DNA of 64,000 bases from JAXMHQ01 sp046346665 (GTDB taxonomy: Bacteria; Verrucomicrobiota; Verrucomicrobiia; Limisphaerales; JAXMHQ01): NCBI GenBank assembly GCA_046346665.1, contig JAXMHQ010000011.1, positions 1 to 64,000 of the forward strand, given 5' to 3'. Position 1 is the stretch's first letter. Each line of letters starts with the position of its first letter. Position numbers and translations under genes: made by a program. Shown here one piece after another: positions 25,005 to 32,428 of the stretch. The notes below the pieces were generated by a model. The model was not told the DNA's origin and did not search any database. It saw only the letters and a program-made list of their open reading frames with translations.

Positions 25005-25393
25005 CGACGACTTCGCCAGAAGGATGGGTTCTGTATGATGGCGATTGCGGATTCTGCGCGCGCTGGGTGCCGCGCTGGAAAAATCTGTTGCGCCGCCGGG
25101 GCCTCGGCATCGCTGCGCTTCAGGAACCGTGGGTGAAAGAGAAGCTCGCCGTGCAAAAGCCCGAGCAGTTGATGTCCGACATCCGCCTGCTGTTTGCGGA
25201 CGGGCGGGTGTTGAACGGGGCGGATGTTTACCGTTACGTGATGCGGCGGACCTGGTGGGCGTTTCCGATTTATGTCGTTTCCGTGCTGCCGCTGTTGAAC
25301 CGGCTGTTCGACGCCGCCTACCGGCTGTTCGCGATCAACCGGCACCGCTTCTCAAAAGCCTGCGGATTAGGAGAAGGCTCAAAAAAGAGCTAA
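25001..25393 (+). CDS. DCC-family (DUF393) thiol-disulfide oxidoreductase-like protein
   Basis: A 130-residue protein whose N-terminus holds the family signature LYDGDCGFCARW with a C-x-x-C redox pair (YDGDCGFC, Cys about residues 15 and 18). A hydrophobic segment (WAFPIYVVSVLPLLNRLF) follows at about 85-103. Named after the conserved DCC residues, members resemble thioredoxin-fold oxidoreductases, but substrates are unknown. The ATG at 25001 overlaps the stop of the DUF2071 gene; an earlier in-frame start inside that gene is not used. Confidence 0.85.
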   Translation: MTTTSPEGWVLYDGDCGFCARWVPRWKNLLRRRGLGIAALQEPWVKEKLAVQKPEQLMSDIRLLFADGRVLNGADVYRYVMRRTWWAFPIYVVSVLPLLNRLFDAAYRLFAINRHRFSKACGLGEGSKKS

Positions 25394-25462
25394 CCGCGCA
25401 CGACGCGGACGACGGGGATGTCACGGATAAGGAAAGCCGAATTTTAGCGGTTTAACATAAAC

Positions 25463-25539
25463 CGTAGCCGCAGGTAGGGACGCCGCGCTGCGGCGTCCGC
25501 GGTCGGCGCAGCGCGCCGACCCTACCATTTGCGGCTACT
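25463..25539. repeat. Nested GC-rich inverted repeat
   Basis: Outer arms GTAGCCGCAGGTAGGG and CCCTACCATTTGCGGCTAC enclose two inner hairpins (GACGCCGC/GCGGCGTC and GGTCGGCGC/GCGCCGACC). It fills the space between the DCC gene and frr. The outer arm with GTAGCCGC is shared with 36251-36318. Confidence 0.7.
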
Positions 25540-25614
25540 ACATTTCTTAAGCCGCTCTAGTATCCGTCAAATCCGTCATCCGCGGTTGATTCCTCGGGAC
25601 AGCTTCCGCGGTTC

Positions 25615-26175
25615 TCAGACCGTCATGATTTCTTTTTCCTTGGCGGCGAGGTGCGCGTCGATTTTGGCGATGTAATCGTCCGTGAGCTTTTGAACTTCCT
25701 TCTCGGCCGCCTTTTCGTCGTCCTCGGTCGTGCCGCTGTCGTGCGCGTGCTTTTTGAGGAGGTCCATGGTGTCGCGGCGGATGTGGCGGATGGCGACGCG
25801 GCCGTCCTCGGCCATTTTGCGGATGATTTTGACGAATTCCTGGCGGCGTTCCTGGCTGAGTTCGGGGAAGAAAATGCGGATCAGCCGGCCCTGCACCGCC
25901 GGGCTGAGGCCCAGGTTCGCTTTTTGAATGGCTTTTTCGATCGGGTGCAGCGAGTTGGCGTCCCAGGGCTGGATTGCCAGCGTGCGCGGCTCCGGGGTGG
26001 TGATGCCGGCGAGTTCCCGGATGCGCATTTGCGATCCGTAAACCTCCACCATGATGTTTTCCACGAGCCCGGACGAGGCTTTGCCGGTGCGGACCCCGGC
26101 GAATTCATTCACCACAACCTGCTCCGTCTTCAACATCTTCTCTTCCGCTTCCAGTAGAAAATCGTCGAGTGCCAT
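25615..26175 (-). CDS. frr: Ribosome recycling factor
   Basis: A 186-residue protein of standard size that releases ribosomes from mRNA after termination. The two-domain architecture is clear: helical N-terminus (MLKTEQVVVNEFAGVRTGKAS with the RTGKAS loop), VEVYGSQMRIRELAGITTPEPRTLAIQPWD, the hinge and the C-terminal helix PELSQERRQEFVKIIRKMAEDGRVAIRHIRRD read in pieces. It is the last of four minus-strand genes (ligase, zinc ribbon, NDK, frr). The usual partners tsf and pyrH are not adjacent. Confidence 0.95.
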   Translation of the reverse strand: MALDDFLLEAEEKMLKTEQVVVNEFAGVRTGKASSGLVENIMVEVYGSQMRIRELAGITTPEPRTLAIQPWDANSLHPIEKAIQKANLGLSPAVQGRLIRIFFPELSQERRQEFVKIIRKMAEDGRVAIRHIRRDTMDLLKKHAHDSGTTEDDEKAAEKEVQKLTDDYIAKIDAHLAAKEKEIMTV

Positions 26176-26252
26176 GCCAGGAGATTACCAAAGTGCTGAA
26201 AGGCTGTATAGGGCCGAGTAAAGGCGTCCGCAAACTTCAAGGATTTAACAGA

Positions 26253-26280
26253 AAATCTGCGTAATCTGCGTAATCTGCGG
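26253..26280. repeat. Tandem 9-nt repeat (AATCTGCGT)
   Basis: Three AATCTGCGT/AATCTGCGG units lie between frr and ndk. The same units form arms of the inverted repeat at 10153-10206. Confidence 0.6.
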
Positions 26281-26313
26281 ACACTTCCGGTTTAAAGTGA
26301 ATCTGAAACTGCT

Positions 26314-27486
26314 CTAAACCTTGCCGTAAAATTCCTCGACCACCGTCCGGAAATTATTTTCAGCGGGGTTGACGATGCCCATTTCGCGGCGGGCATTGTC
26401 CTCGGAATCGCTGGCGTGCGCGGCGTTGACCATGACGGTCTGGCCGAATTCGCGCCGGATCGATCCCGGGGGCGCCTTGGAGGGATCCGTGGGTCCGAGC
26501 ACGTCGCGGATTTTGCGGACGGCTTCGACGCCTTCGTAGACGAGGGCGATGCAGCGTTCCGTGCCGGGCTTGGCCCAGTCGGCCTGCGGGATTTCGGACG
26601 GGGCATGGCCGGACATGAACCGGACGATGCTTTCGAACTGGTTGTCGCCGAAGACGGGGCCGAGGATATCGCCGAGCTGCTTTTCGGTTTCAGGGGCGAT
26701 CTTGAGGCTGAATTCCTTTTCCAGCGCTGCCTTGGCTTTGCTGGCGAACATGTCCTTGAGCTTGGTCCGGAGCACGTCGCGGACGGGCCCGTAGAATTCG
26801 AGGGCCTGGGCGACGCTCATGCGATGGAGCTTGATGCCGACGATGAACAGGCCGGTGCGGGAGAAGAAGTCGATGACATTGCCGGGCCGGCCGGACGCGA
26901 AGCGGAAGTTTTCGGGCTTGATGAGCACCAGCGTGCGCTGGGGCTTTTCACCCGGCTGATAGCCAATCACGTTCTCCAGCACGCCGCCGTCGCTGTCGGA
27001 ATATTTGGTCCAGAGTTTCAGCTTGGCTTCGGACTCGTCCACCGTGGGCGGTGCGAGAACGGCAGGTTCGAAATACCGGACCTGGTTGTTTTCGTCGATG
27101 ATCAGGTCGCCGTAGGTGTCGCGGATGGTTTCACCGCCGCGGCGGTCGGCGCTGATATGGCCGACGACCGAGCGGGTCTTGCGAACGGCATCCTCGCCTT
27201 TGAACAGCAGGACCATGGCCCGGCGGCGCCGCCCGGTCTTGGGATCGGGCGCCAGGTTTTGCAGGATATAATTGTAAATCAACTCCTGGATGCGGCGATC
27301 CTGGGGATCGTTCGCGGAAATAATCGCTTCGGAATATTGCTTCACCAGCTCCAGGCTCGGGGCGAACATGCGGACGGCAGCCAACTCAAGGCCGGTCCGG
27401 GTGATCAAACGGCTGAGAATGCCGCCGGTCCTGGATTTGTACAGGGAATAGGGGGTGATGATGACGTACGAGAGCTGTTGAGCCAT
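26314..27486 (-). CDS. ndk: Tandem-domain nucleoside-diphosphate kinase
   Basis: A 390-residue protein with two NDK-like domains instead of one 140-residue domain. The C-terminal half has TLVLIKPENFR (active-site Lys, about residue 190), MSVAQALEFYGPVRD, a roughly 50-residue insert, ERCIALVYEGVEAVRKIRDVLG, PPGSIRREFG and NAAHASDSEDNARREM with the phosphorylated histidine. The N-terminal half has the same framework (IITPYSLYKSRTGG, RAMVLLFKGEDAVRKTRSVVG, GETIRDTYGDLI) but the KPD lysine and the H-x-S-D motif are missing, so it is probably catalytically dead and structural or regulatory. NDK balances nucleoside triphosphates using ATP. It follows a zinc-ribbon gene by 2 nt. Confidence 0.85.
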   Translation of the reverse strand: MAQQLSYVIITPYSLYKSRTGGILSRLITRTGLELAAVRMFAPSLELVKQYSEAIISANDPQDRRIQELIYNYILQNLAPDPKTGRRRRAMVLLFKGEDAVRKTRSVVGHISADRRGGETIRDTYGDLIIDENNQVRYFEPAVLAPPTVDESEAKLKLWTKYSDSDGGVLENVIGYQPGEKPQRTLVLIKPENFRFASGRPGNVIDFFSRTGLFIVGIKLHRMSVAQALEFYGPVRDVLRTKLKDMFASKAKAALEKEFSLKIAPETEKQLGDILGPVFGDNQFESIVRFMSGHAPSEIPQADWAKPGTERCIALVYEGVEAVRKIRDVLGPTDPSKAPPGSIRREFGQTVMVNAAHASDSEDNARREMGIVNPAENNFRTVVEEFYGKV

Positions 27487-27488
27487 AG

Positions 27489-27683
27489 TTAGTGGGTTGC
27501 CGGAGGTGTGGCCGGGGCGGGGTTGGAAGGCGCCGTTGCTTTGCCGCCCAGAATTTTAAACATAACTGTGCCGCAAGTCGGACACTTGCCCTTGATCGCC
27601 TTACGCCCGTTCTTCATGACTTCCTCGACGGCGTCGACGATTTCCTTCTTGGCCTTGCACTTAACGCAATATCCTTCGGGCAT
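27489..27683 (-). CDS. Small zinc-ribbon protein (DUF5679-like)
   Basis: A 64-residue protein from the ATG at 27683 with two C-x-x-C pairs: EGYCVKCKAKKEI at the start and GKCPTCGTVMFKI 25 residues later, the spacing of a zinc ribbon. The middle (VDAVEEVMKNGRKAIKG) is helical, and the tail is Pro/Ala/Thr-rich. The pattern matches DUF5679, which has no known function. An in-frame start 11 codons upstream (27716) is possible. It ends 2 nt before the NDK gene starts, so the two are almost certainly co-transcribed; a direct link to nucleotide metabolism is not shown. Confidence 0.8.
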   Translation of the reverse strand: MPEGYCVKCKAKKEIVDAVEEVMKNGRKAIKGKCPTCGTVMFKILGGKATAPSNPAPATPPATH

Positions 27684-27813
27684 AAGATTTTCCTGCTGCG
27701 ACGCTTCATGCGCCAAACAGTTATCAAAGAAGCTTAGAGGCCGGAACTCTCCACCGTCAACTCGTAAAAGGCCTTTGAATTTGCAAGATGCTTATAGTCA
27801 GCGGTATAGCTGA

Positions 27814-29349
27814 TCAATCCTCGTCGGGCTCGGGGGGTGTGCTCTGGCGGCTATCCAGGGTTCGAAGGCTGGTTTTCAAGACTTTACCCATGCTGTTCCG
27901 GGGCAATTCGGCCACGATCAGGATCTGCCGGGGCACCTTATAATCGGCAAGCTTTGATCGGACAAATCGGGCGAGGGCCGCTGGGTCCAGTTGTATATTG
28001 GGTGCCGGGATCACGTAAGCGACCGGTTGTTCTCCGCGTCGCGGATCCTGGCGGCCGATGACCGCGGCTTCGAGAACGCCCGGGAATTGATACAAAACCT
28101 CCTCAATTTCCCTGGGATAAACGTTATTGCCGTTCACCAGCAACATGTCTTTCTTGCGATCCGTGATGTAATAAAAACCTTCTTCGTCCCGGAACCCGAT
28201 GTCGCCCGTCAGCAGCCACCCGTTTCTGAAGACCTTGGCGGTCTCCGCCATTTGATTCCAATAGCCGATCATGACGTTCCCGCCGCGCACGCAGATTTCG
28301 CCGATTTTTCGATCATTCAGCAGATTACCGTTTTCGTCCTGGATGCTCATTTCGACGTTCGGGATGGGCAGCCCGATCGAACCCGGTTTCCGGGTGCGGT
28401 CGAGGGGATTTTTGGCGACCACGGGACTGGCCTCGCTCAGGCCGTAGCCTTCGATGAGCGGGATTCCGAATTTCGATTCAAACTGCCGGAGCACTTCGAC
28501 CGGGAGCGGCGCGGATCCGCTGATGCAAAGCCGCAGCGGCAGCGGCGCCGGGATCTCCGCGAGCACGAGGCTGCGATAGAATTGCGGGATCGCGGGGAGG
28601 ATGGTGGCGCGCCGGCCGAAAATTTCCTGCAACGCATTCCGGACCGGGTGCAGCGATTTGACCAGCACGATCGATCCCCCCACGATCAGCGGCAGCAGCA
28701 TGCCCACGGTGATCATGTAACTGTGGAACATCGGGAGGATCACGGCGATCCGGTCGTCCTCGACGGTGCGGAGGACGATACGGCAGCTTTCGACGTTGTG
28801 CAGGAGGTTGGCGTGCGACAGCATCGCGCCCTTGGGTCGGCCGGTGGTTCCGGACGTGTAGACCAGCATGGCCAGGTCGGAAGCTTCGCGCGCGGGGTTC
28901 CGCAGGATTTCCGTGTCGAACTTCACGTGGCCCGGCGGCACCGGAAACGTGGCGAGGGTGTCTTCGATGATGATTCCCTTCAGTCCGGGCCGTCCCGTTT
29001 GCAATTCCGGCAGAAATGGGGCGAGTTCCCTGTCCACGATCAACGCGTCGATGCCGGCGTCGTCGAGGATGAACCGGACTTCGTCGGGTTTGAGAAAGGA
29101 ATTGATCGGTACGACGGCCGCTCCGGCCTGGAGGATGCCGAGCATTGCGGGGATGAATTCCGGCCGGTTTTTCATCCACAACCCGACGCGATCGGCCGGT
29201 TGGACGGCGTGCTGGCGGTGCAGAATCCCGGTCATGAACAGGGTCTGGCTCCACAGTTCAGAGTAGGTCCATACGCGTTCTCCCCAGAACAACGCGTTTT
29301 TTTCCGGGTGCAACTGCACCGATGCGGCAAAGGCGCCGGCGAGATTCAT
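27814..29349 (-). CDS. Long-chain fatty acid-CoA ligase-like AMP-forming enzyme
   Basis: A 511-residue adenylate-forming enzyme from the ATG at 29349. The AMP-binding signature YTSGTTGRPKGAMLSH (about 165-180), the adenine-binding EGYGLSEASPV, the ATP-contact TGDIGFRDEEGFYYITDRKKD and the C-terminal catalytic lysine segment PRNSMGKVLK are all visible. This combination fits acyl-CoA synthetases that activate fatty or related carboxylic acids with ATP and CoA. Chain length cannot be told. A longer reading frame to 29421 runs into the mobile-element edge and is not used. It is the first of four minus-strand genes, 98 nt before the zinc-ribbon gene. Confidence 0.88.
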   Translation of the reverse strand: MNLAGAFAASVQLHPEKNALFWGERVWTYSELWSQTLFMTGILHRQHAVQPADRVGLWMKNRPEFIPAMLGILQAGAAVVPINSFLKPDEVRFILDDAGIDALIVDRELAPFLPELQTGRPGLKGIIIEDTLATFPVPPGHVKFDTEILRNPAREASDLAMLVYTSGTTGRPKGAMLSHANLLHNVESCRIVLRTVEDDRIAVILPMFHSYMITVGMLLPLIVGGSIVLVKSLHPVRNALQEIFGRRATILPAIPQFYRSLVLAEIPAPLPLRLCISGSAPLPVEVLRQFESKFGIPLIEGYGLSEASPVVAKNPLDRTRKPGSIGLPIPNVEMSIQDENGNLLNDRKIGEICVRGGNVMIGYWNQMAETAKVFRNGWLLTGDIGFRDEEGFYYITDRKKDMLLVNGNNVYPREIEEVLYQFPGVLEAAVIGRQDPRRGEQPVAYVIPAPNIQLDPAALARFVRSKLADYKVPRQILIVAELPRNSMGKVLKTSLRTLDSRQSTPPEPDED

Positions 29350-29378
29350 GGCTGTGGTGATAACATGCCTTTTTTTCG

Positions 29379-29783
29379 ACAGAATGGACAGAATTTTCTG
29401 AATGCTTTGAACCCATCTCATAAATAGGCAAGGGGTGCGCTGGAGGCTATTGGGCGTCTGGCAAGGCGCGACGAAGGAGCATAGCCTTCACGGCTCTGTG
29501 ACTGAGGAGCAACGCCGCCAGACGCCCAATAGCCTCCAGCCCGCAGGGTTGCCGATCTTTGACCTGCTGCTGCGTTGCTCGTCAGTCGAAGATCCATTCG
29601 GATATGGGCTTCCCAAGCCCTGCAAGCGAGTTGCCCCAAATGGAATCGTGCGCTGGCGCCCACTGCAGTCTCCTTCCTCGCGCCTTGCACCAGGTCAAAA
29701 CCTCTGGCAACGCACCCCTTGCCTATTTATGAGATGGGTTCTAAGGCCGTTCCTGAATTCCATTCTGTCCATTCTGTTCATTG
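29379..29783. repeat. Outer inverted repeat with 9-nt arms, interrupted by a MITE
   Basis: CAGAATGGACAGAAT at about 29383-29397 is perfectly complementary to ATTCTGTCCATTCTG at about 29762-29776. The 325-bp MITE-like element lies between these two arms, as if it had inserted into the loop of an older hairpin of the type also seen intact at 48747-48832. Confidence 0.65.
29409..29733. mobile_element. MITE-like element, 325 bp, with 31-bp perfect terminal inverted repeats
   Basis: The termini GAACCCATCTCATAAATAGG... (29409-29439) and their exact complement (29703-29733) are perfect over 31 bp. A second, inner inverted repeat of 23 bp is perfect (29440-29462 and 29517-29539, containing GGAGGCTATTGGGCGTC), and GCAAGGCGCGACGAAGGAG near 29461 has an imperfect partner near 29673-29691. 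No protein-coding gene is convincing inside. No target-site duplication is clear. The form fits a non-autonomous fold-back element mobilised by a transposase encoded elsewhere. Confidence 0.75.
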
Positions 29784-29873
29784 TGTAAGAACCAGGAGGG
29801 GCAGCGCCTGGCAATGCAGTCCCGGGATTTGGACGGTTGCACAGCCGGTGCACCCCGGGCTATCGTCTGAATC

Positions 29874-30254
29874 ATGAAAGCAAGAAAACTCCTTCACACT
29901 CGATATCGCGTGAACGATTTGGAACGGACGGTGGCATTTTATCGGGATGTGCTCGGGCTGGCGGAGGTGCGCCGGCACAAATCGCCGCGCGGATCGGAGC
30001 TCGTTTTTCTGAAGGCGCCGGAGAGCGAGGAATTGATCGAGCTCTGCTGTTTCCCGGCGGCGGGACCGGTGCAGGTGCAGGCCGATCTCACGCACCTGGC
30101 ATTTGAAGTGGACAACCTGGCGCAATTCGAACAGCACCTGGCGCGGCTGGGCTTGAAATTTTCCGACGGGCCCACGACCACATCCACCGGGACGGTGTTT
30201 GCCTTCATCGACGCCCCGGAAGGTTACGAGATCGAGTTGATCCAGAAATCCTGA
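29874..30254 (+). CDS. Glyoxalase I-like VOC-family protein
   Basis: A 126-residue protein of the vicinal oxygen chelate superfamily with the lactoylglutathione-lyase layout: LLHTRYRVNDLERTVAFYRDVLGL (about 5-28), ELVFLKAPESEELIELCCF, THLAFEVDNL and FAFIDAPEGYEIELIQK. The candidate metal ligands His (HTRY, residue 8), Glu (IELCC), His (LTHLAFEV) and Glu (YEIEL) are all in place. It would detoxify methylglyoxal-thiol adducts, although related dioxygenases share the fold. It lies 16 nt before folP and may be the first gene of the folP-cdaA-cdaR-glmM unit. Confidence 0.85.
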   Translation: MKARKLLHTRYRVNDLERTVAFYRDVLGLAEVRRHKSPRGSELVFLKAPESEELIELCCFPAAGPVQVQADLTHLAFEVDNLAQFEQHLARLGLKFSDGPTTTSTGTVFAFIDAPEGYEIELIQKS

Positions 30255-30270
30255 GTGCCGGCTGATTCCC

Positions 30271-31110
30271 GTGATCCTGCGCGCGCGACAATTTGAGTTC
30301 AGGTTTCCCCGGCCGGCGCTGGTGATGGGGATTTTGAACGTGACGCCCGACTCGTTTTCGGACGGCGGCCGTTACCTGGACACTGCGGCGGCGGTGGCGC
30401 ACGGGTTGGAACTCGTGGAGCAGGGCGCGGATCTGCTCGATGTCGGCGGCGAATCCTCCCGGCCGGGCGCGGAGCCGGTCAGCGCCGTCGAGGAGGCCCG
30501 CCGCGTGATTCCTGTCATTGAACAACTCAAGGATCGCGTGGAGGTGCCGGTGGCGATCGACACCACCAAGCCGGAGGTGGCCCGGGCGGCGTTGCAGGCG
30601 GGCGCGAGCATGGTGAACGACGTCGCCGCGAATCGCACCGACCCCGAAATGTGGCGGGTGGTGGCGGAGGAACAGGCGGCCTACGTCTGCATGCATTGCC
30701 AGGGCACGCCGCAGACCATGCAGCGGGATCCCGTCTACCGGGATGTCGTGGTGGAGGTCGGTGAATTTTTTCGCGAACGCCTCGCGCGACTGGTGGATTG
30801 CGGGGTGGGGGTTGAGCAAATTATATTCGACGTGGGCATTGGCTTCGGCAAACTGCCCCGGCACAACCTGCAGTTGCTCGCGGGCCTGAGCACGTTCGCC
30901 CGATTGGAACGGCCCTTGCTGATCGGGGCGTCCAGGAAGTCGTTCCTGGGCGGGTTGGCGGGGGTGAATGTTGCAGACCGTCTGCCCGGCTCGCTCGCCT
31001 GCGCGTGCCTGGCCGTCGAACAGGGCGCCGCCATCGTCCGCGTGCACGACGTGGCGGAAACCGTGCAGGCGGTGCGGACAATTGAATCGATCCTGGCGCA
31101 CAAACAATGA
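30271..31110 (+). CDS. folP: Dihydropteroate synthase
   Basis: A 279-residue TIM-barrel enzyme that condenses p-aminobenzoate with dihydropterin pyrophosphate in folate synthesis. Diagnostic segments: MGILNVTPDSFSDGGRYLD (about 16-34), DVGGESSRPGAEPV (about 57-70), VNDVAANR, the pterin/phosphate loop and GASRKSFLG near the C-terminus. The start is a GTG at 30271. Its last four bases overlap the cdaA start (ATGA). The folP-cdaA order is common in Bacteroidota and Verrucomicrobiota. Confidence 0.96.
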   Translation: MILRARQFEFRFPRPALVMGILNVTPDSFSDGGRYLDTAAAVAHGLELVEQGADLLDVGGESSRPGAEPVSAVEEARRVIPVIEQLKDRVEVPVAIDTTKPEVARAALQAGASMVNDVAANRTDPEMWRVVAEEQAAYVCMHCQGTPQTMQRDPVYRDVVVEVGEFFRERLARLVDCGVGVEQIIFDVGIGFGKLPRHNLQLLAGLSTFARLERPLLIGASRKSFLGGLAGVNVADRLPGSLACACLAVEQGAAIVRVHDVAETVQAVRTIESILAHKQ

Positions 31111-31991
31111 GTTTCAACTGGACCATTCAGGAAAGCTGGCGGCCGGCGCTGGAGATTCTGATCCTCACGATCGGAATCTATTACGCTTTCCGGTTCATCC
31201 GCGGCACCCGCGGCGCCCCGATCGTCACCGGCTTCATGGTCGTTCTCCTGACCTTGGTCCTGGTCACCTACCTCCTCAAGTTGCAGGTGCTGCAATGGAT
31301 CCTCGGCGGTTTCTCTGCGTTCTTCCTCGTCGCCGTCGTCGTCATCTTCCAGCCCGAACTCCGCCGCATGCTCGCCGAACTCGGCAACCTCCCCCTGTTC
31401 GCCACCGCCAGCGAACAACGCGAAAATATCGAGGTCATCATCCAAACCGTCGAACGCCTCTCCGACGTCCACATCGGCGCCCTCATCGCCATCGAACAAT
31501 CCATCCACCTCCAGGAAGCCGTCGAGTCCGGCATCATCATCGATTGCGAAGCCACCCCCGAAATGCTCGAAACCATTTTCTTCCCGAACAACGCCATCCA
31601 CGACGGCGGCGTCATCATCAAGGGCGACCGAATCGCCTTCGCCGCCTGCATCTTCCCGCTCACCCAGCGGCAGGACCTCAATAAATCCCTCGGCACCCGC
31701 CACCGCGCCGCGATCGGGCTGAGCGAGGAGACCGATGCGGCCATCGTTGTGGTGTCCGAGGAAACCGGCGGGATTTCCTACGCCTACAAGGGCAACCTCG
31801 TCCGCGCCGTCACCCTCGAGGAACTCCGCGCCTTCCTCACCTCCGTGCTCGTCAAGCCCGCCAAGTCGCGCAATTTCATCGGATGGATCCGCTCCTGGAC
31901 GACGGAACGTGTCAAGCCCAGCCCGGTCCACATGAAATCCGACGCCGCCGCCAACGAAAGCCCCGAGCCCGGGACCCAGCCCGCCAAATGA
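31107..31991 (+). CDS. cdaA: Diadenylate cyclase CdaA (c-di-AMP synthase)
   Basis: A 294-residue inner-membrane enzyme that makes cyclic di-AMP from two ATP. Three hydrophobic segments at the N-terminus (LEILILTIGIYYAFRFI, IVTGFMVVLLTLVLVTYLL, LQWILGGFSAFFLVAVVVIF) precede the DAC domain with the catalytic IHDGGVIIKGDRIAFAACIFPL (D-G-x motif) and LGTRHRAAIGLSEETDA (RHR motif). A short unstructured tail follows. It overlaps folP and cdaR at both ends. A c-di-AMP riboswitch lies 26 kb downstream at 57742, so synthesis and a target are in the same window. Codons in this stretch are strongly biased to C at the third position compared with neighbours. Confidence 0.95.
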   Translation: MSFNWTIQESWRPALEILILTIGIYYAFRFIRGTRGAPIVTGFMVVLLTLVLVTYLLKLQVLQWILGGFSAFFLVAVVVIFQPELRRMLAELGNLPLFATASEQRENIEVIIQTVERLSDVHIGALIAIEQSIHLQEAVESGIIIDCEATPEMLETIFFPNNAIHDGGVIIKGDRIAFAACIFPLTQRQDLNKSLGTRHRAAIGLSEETDAAIVVVSEETGGISYAYKGNLVRAVTLEELRAFLTSVLVKPAKSRNFIGWIRSWTTERVKPSPVHMKSDAAANESPEPGTQPAK

Positions 31992-32422
31992 TCGAGTTCA
32001 TCCGCAACCTGGTCTTCCGCGATGTCTGGCTGAAGCTGTTCTCGCTCGCCCTGGCCATCCTGATCTGGCTCACCGTCTCCTTCGCCATCCACCACGCCCT
32101 TTCCCCCGCCTCCGCCCTCGCCGGCGCCCAGCAGCAGGAACTCACCTATTCCAACATCCCGCTCCACGTCACCGCCACCGCCGCCGACCTCGACGCCCAC
32201 GTCTACGAAATCACCCCCAACGAAGTCGTCATCCGCATCCGCGGCGAACCCCGGCTGCTCCAGAAATTGCAGCCGTCCGAAATCCGCGCCTTCGTCGACG
32301 TCACCGGCCTTGGCAACGCCCGCGGCCTGCAAAAGCGCATCGAGTTCCTGACGCCCCCCGGCATCACCCTGGTCCAGGTCACACCCGACCAGGCCGAGGT
32401 TCTTTCCCGGCCCAAACACTGA
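31988..32422 (+). CDS. cdaR: CdaR-like YbbR-domain protein
   Basis: A 144-residue membrane-anchored protein from the ATG at 31988, which overlaps the cdaA stop. One membrane segment (LKLFSLALAILIWLTVSFAI, about 12-33) is followed by an extracytoplasmic YbbR-like domain (LTYSNIPLHVTATAADLD, VVIRIRGEPRLLQKL, RAFVDVTGLGN, PPGITLVQVTPDQAEV). In Firmicutes, CdaR with up to four YbbR domains modulates CdaA. This copy has about one, so it is short. The position between cdaA and glmM supports the assignment more than sequence alone does. Confidence 0.8.
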   Translation: MIEFIRNLVFRDVWLKLFSLALAILIWLTVSFAIHHALSPASALAGAQQQELTYSNIPLHVTATAADLDAHVYEITPNEVVIRIRGEPRLLQKLQPSEIRAFVDVTGLGNARGLQKRIEFLTPPGITLVQVTPDQAEVLSRPKH

Positions 32423-32428
32423 TTTTCC

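Noticed and set aside
29418..29877. Short frames on both strands in the MITE-like region
   Set aside because: They follow the inverted repeats and have low-complexity translations; no transposase motif.
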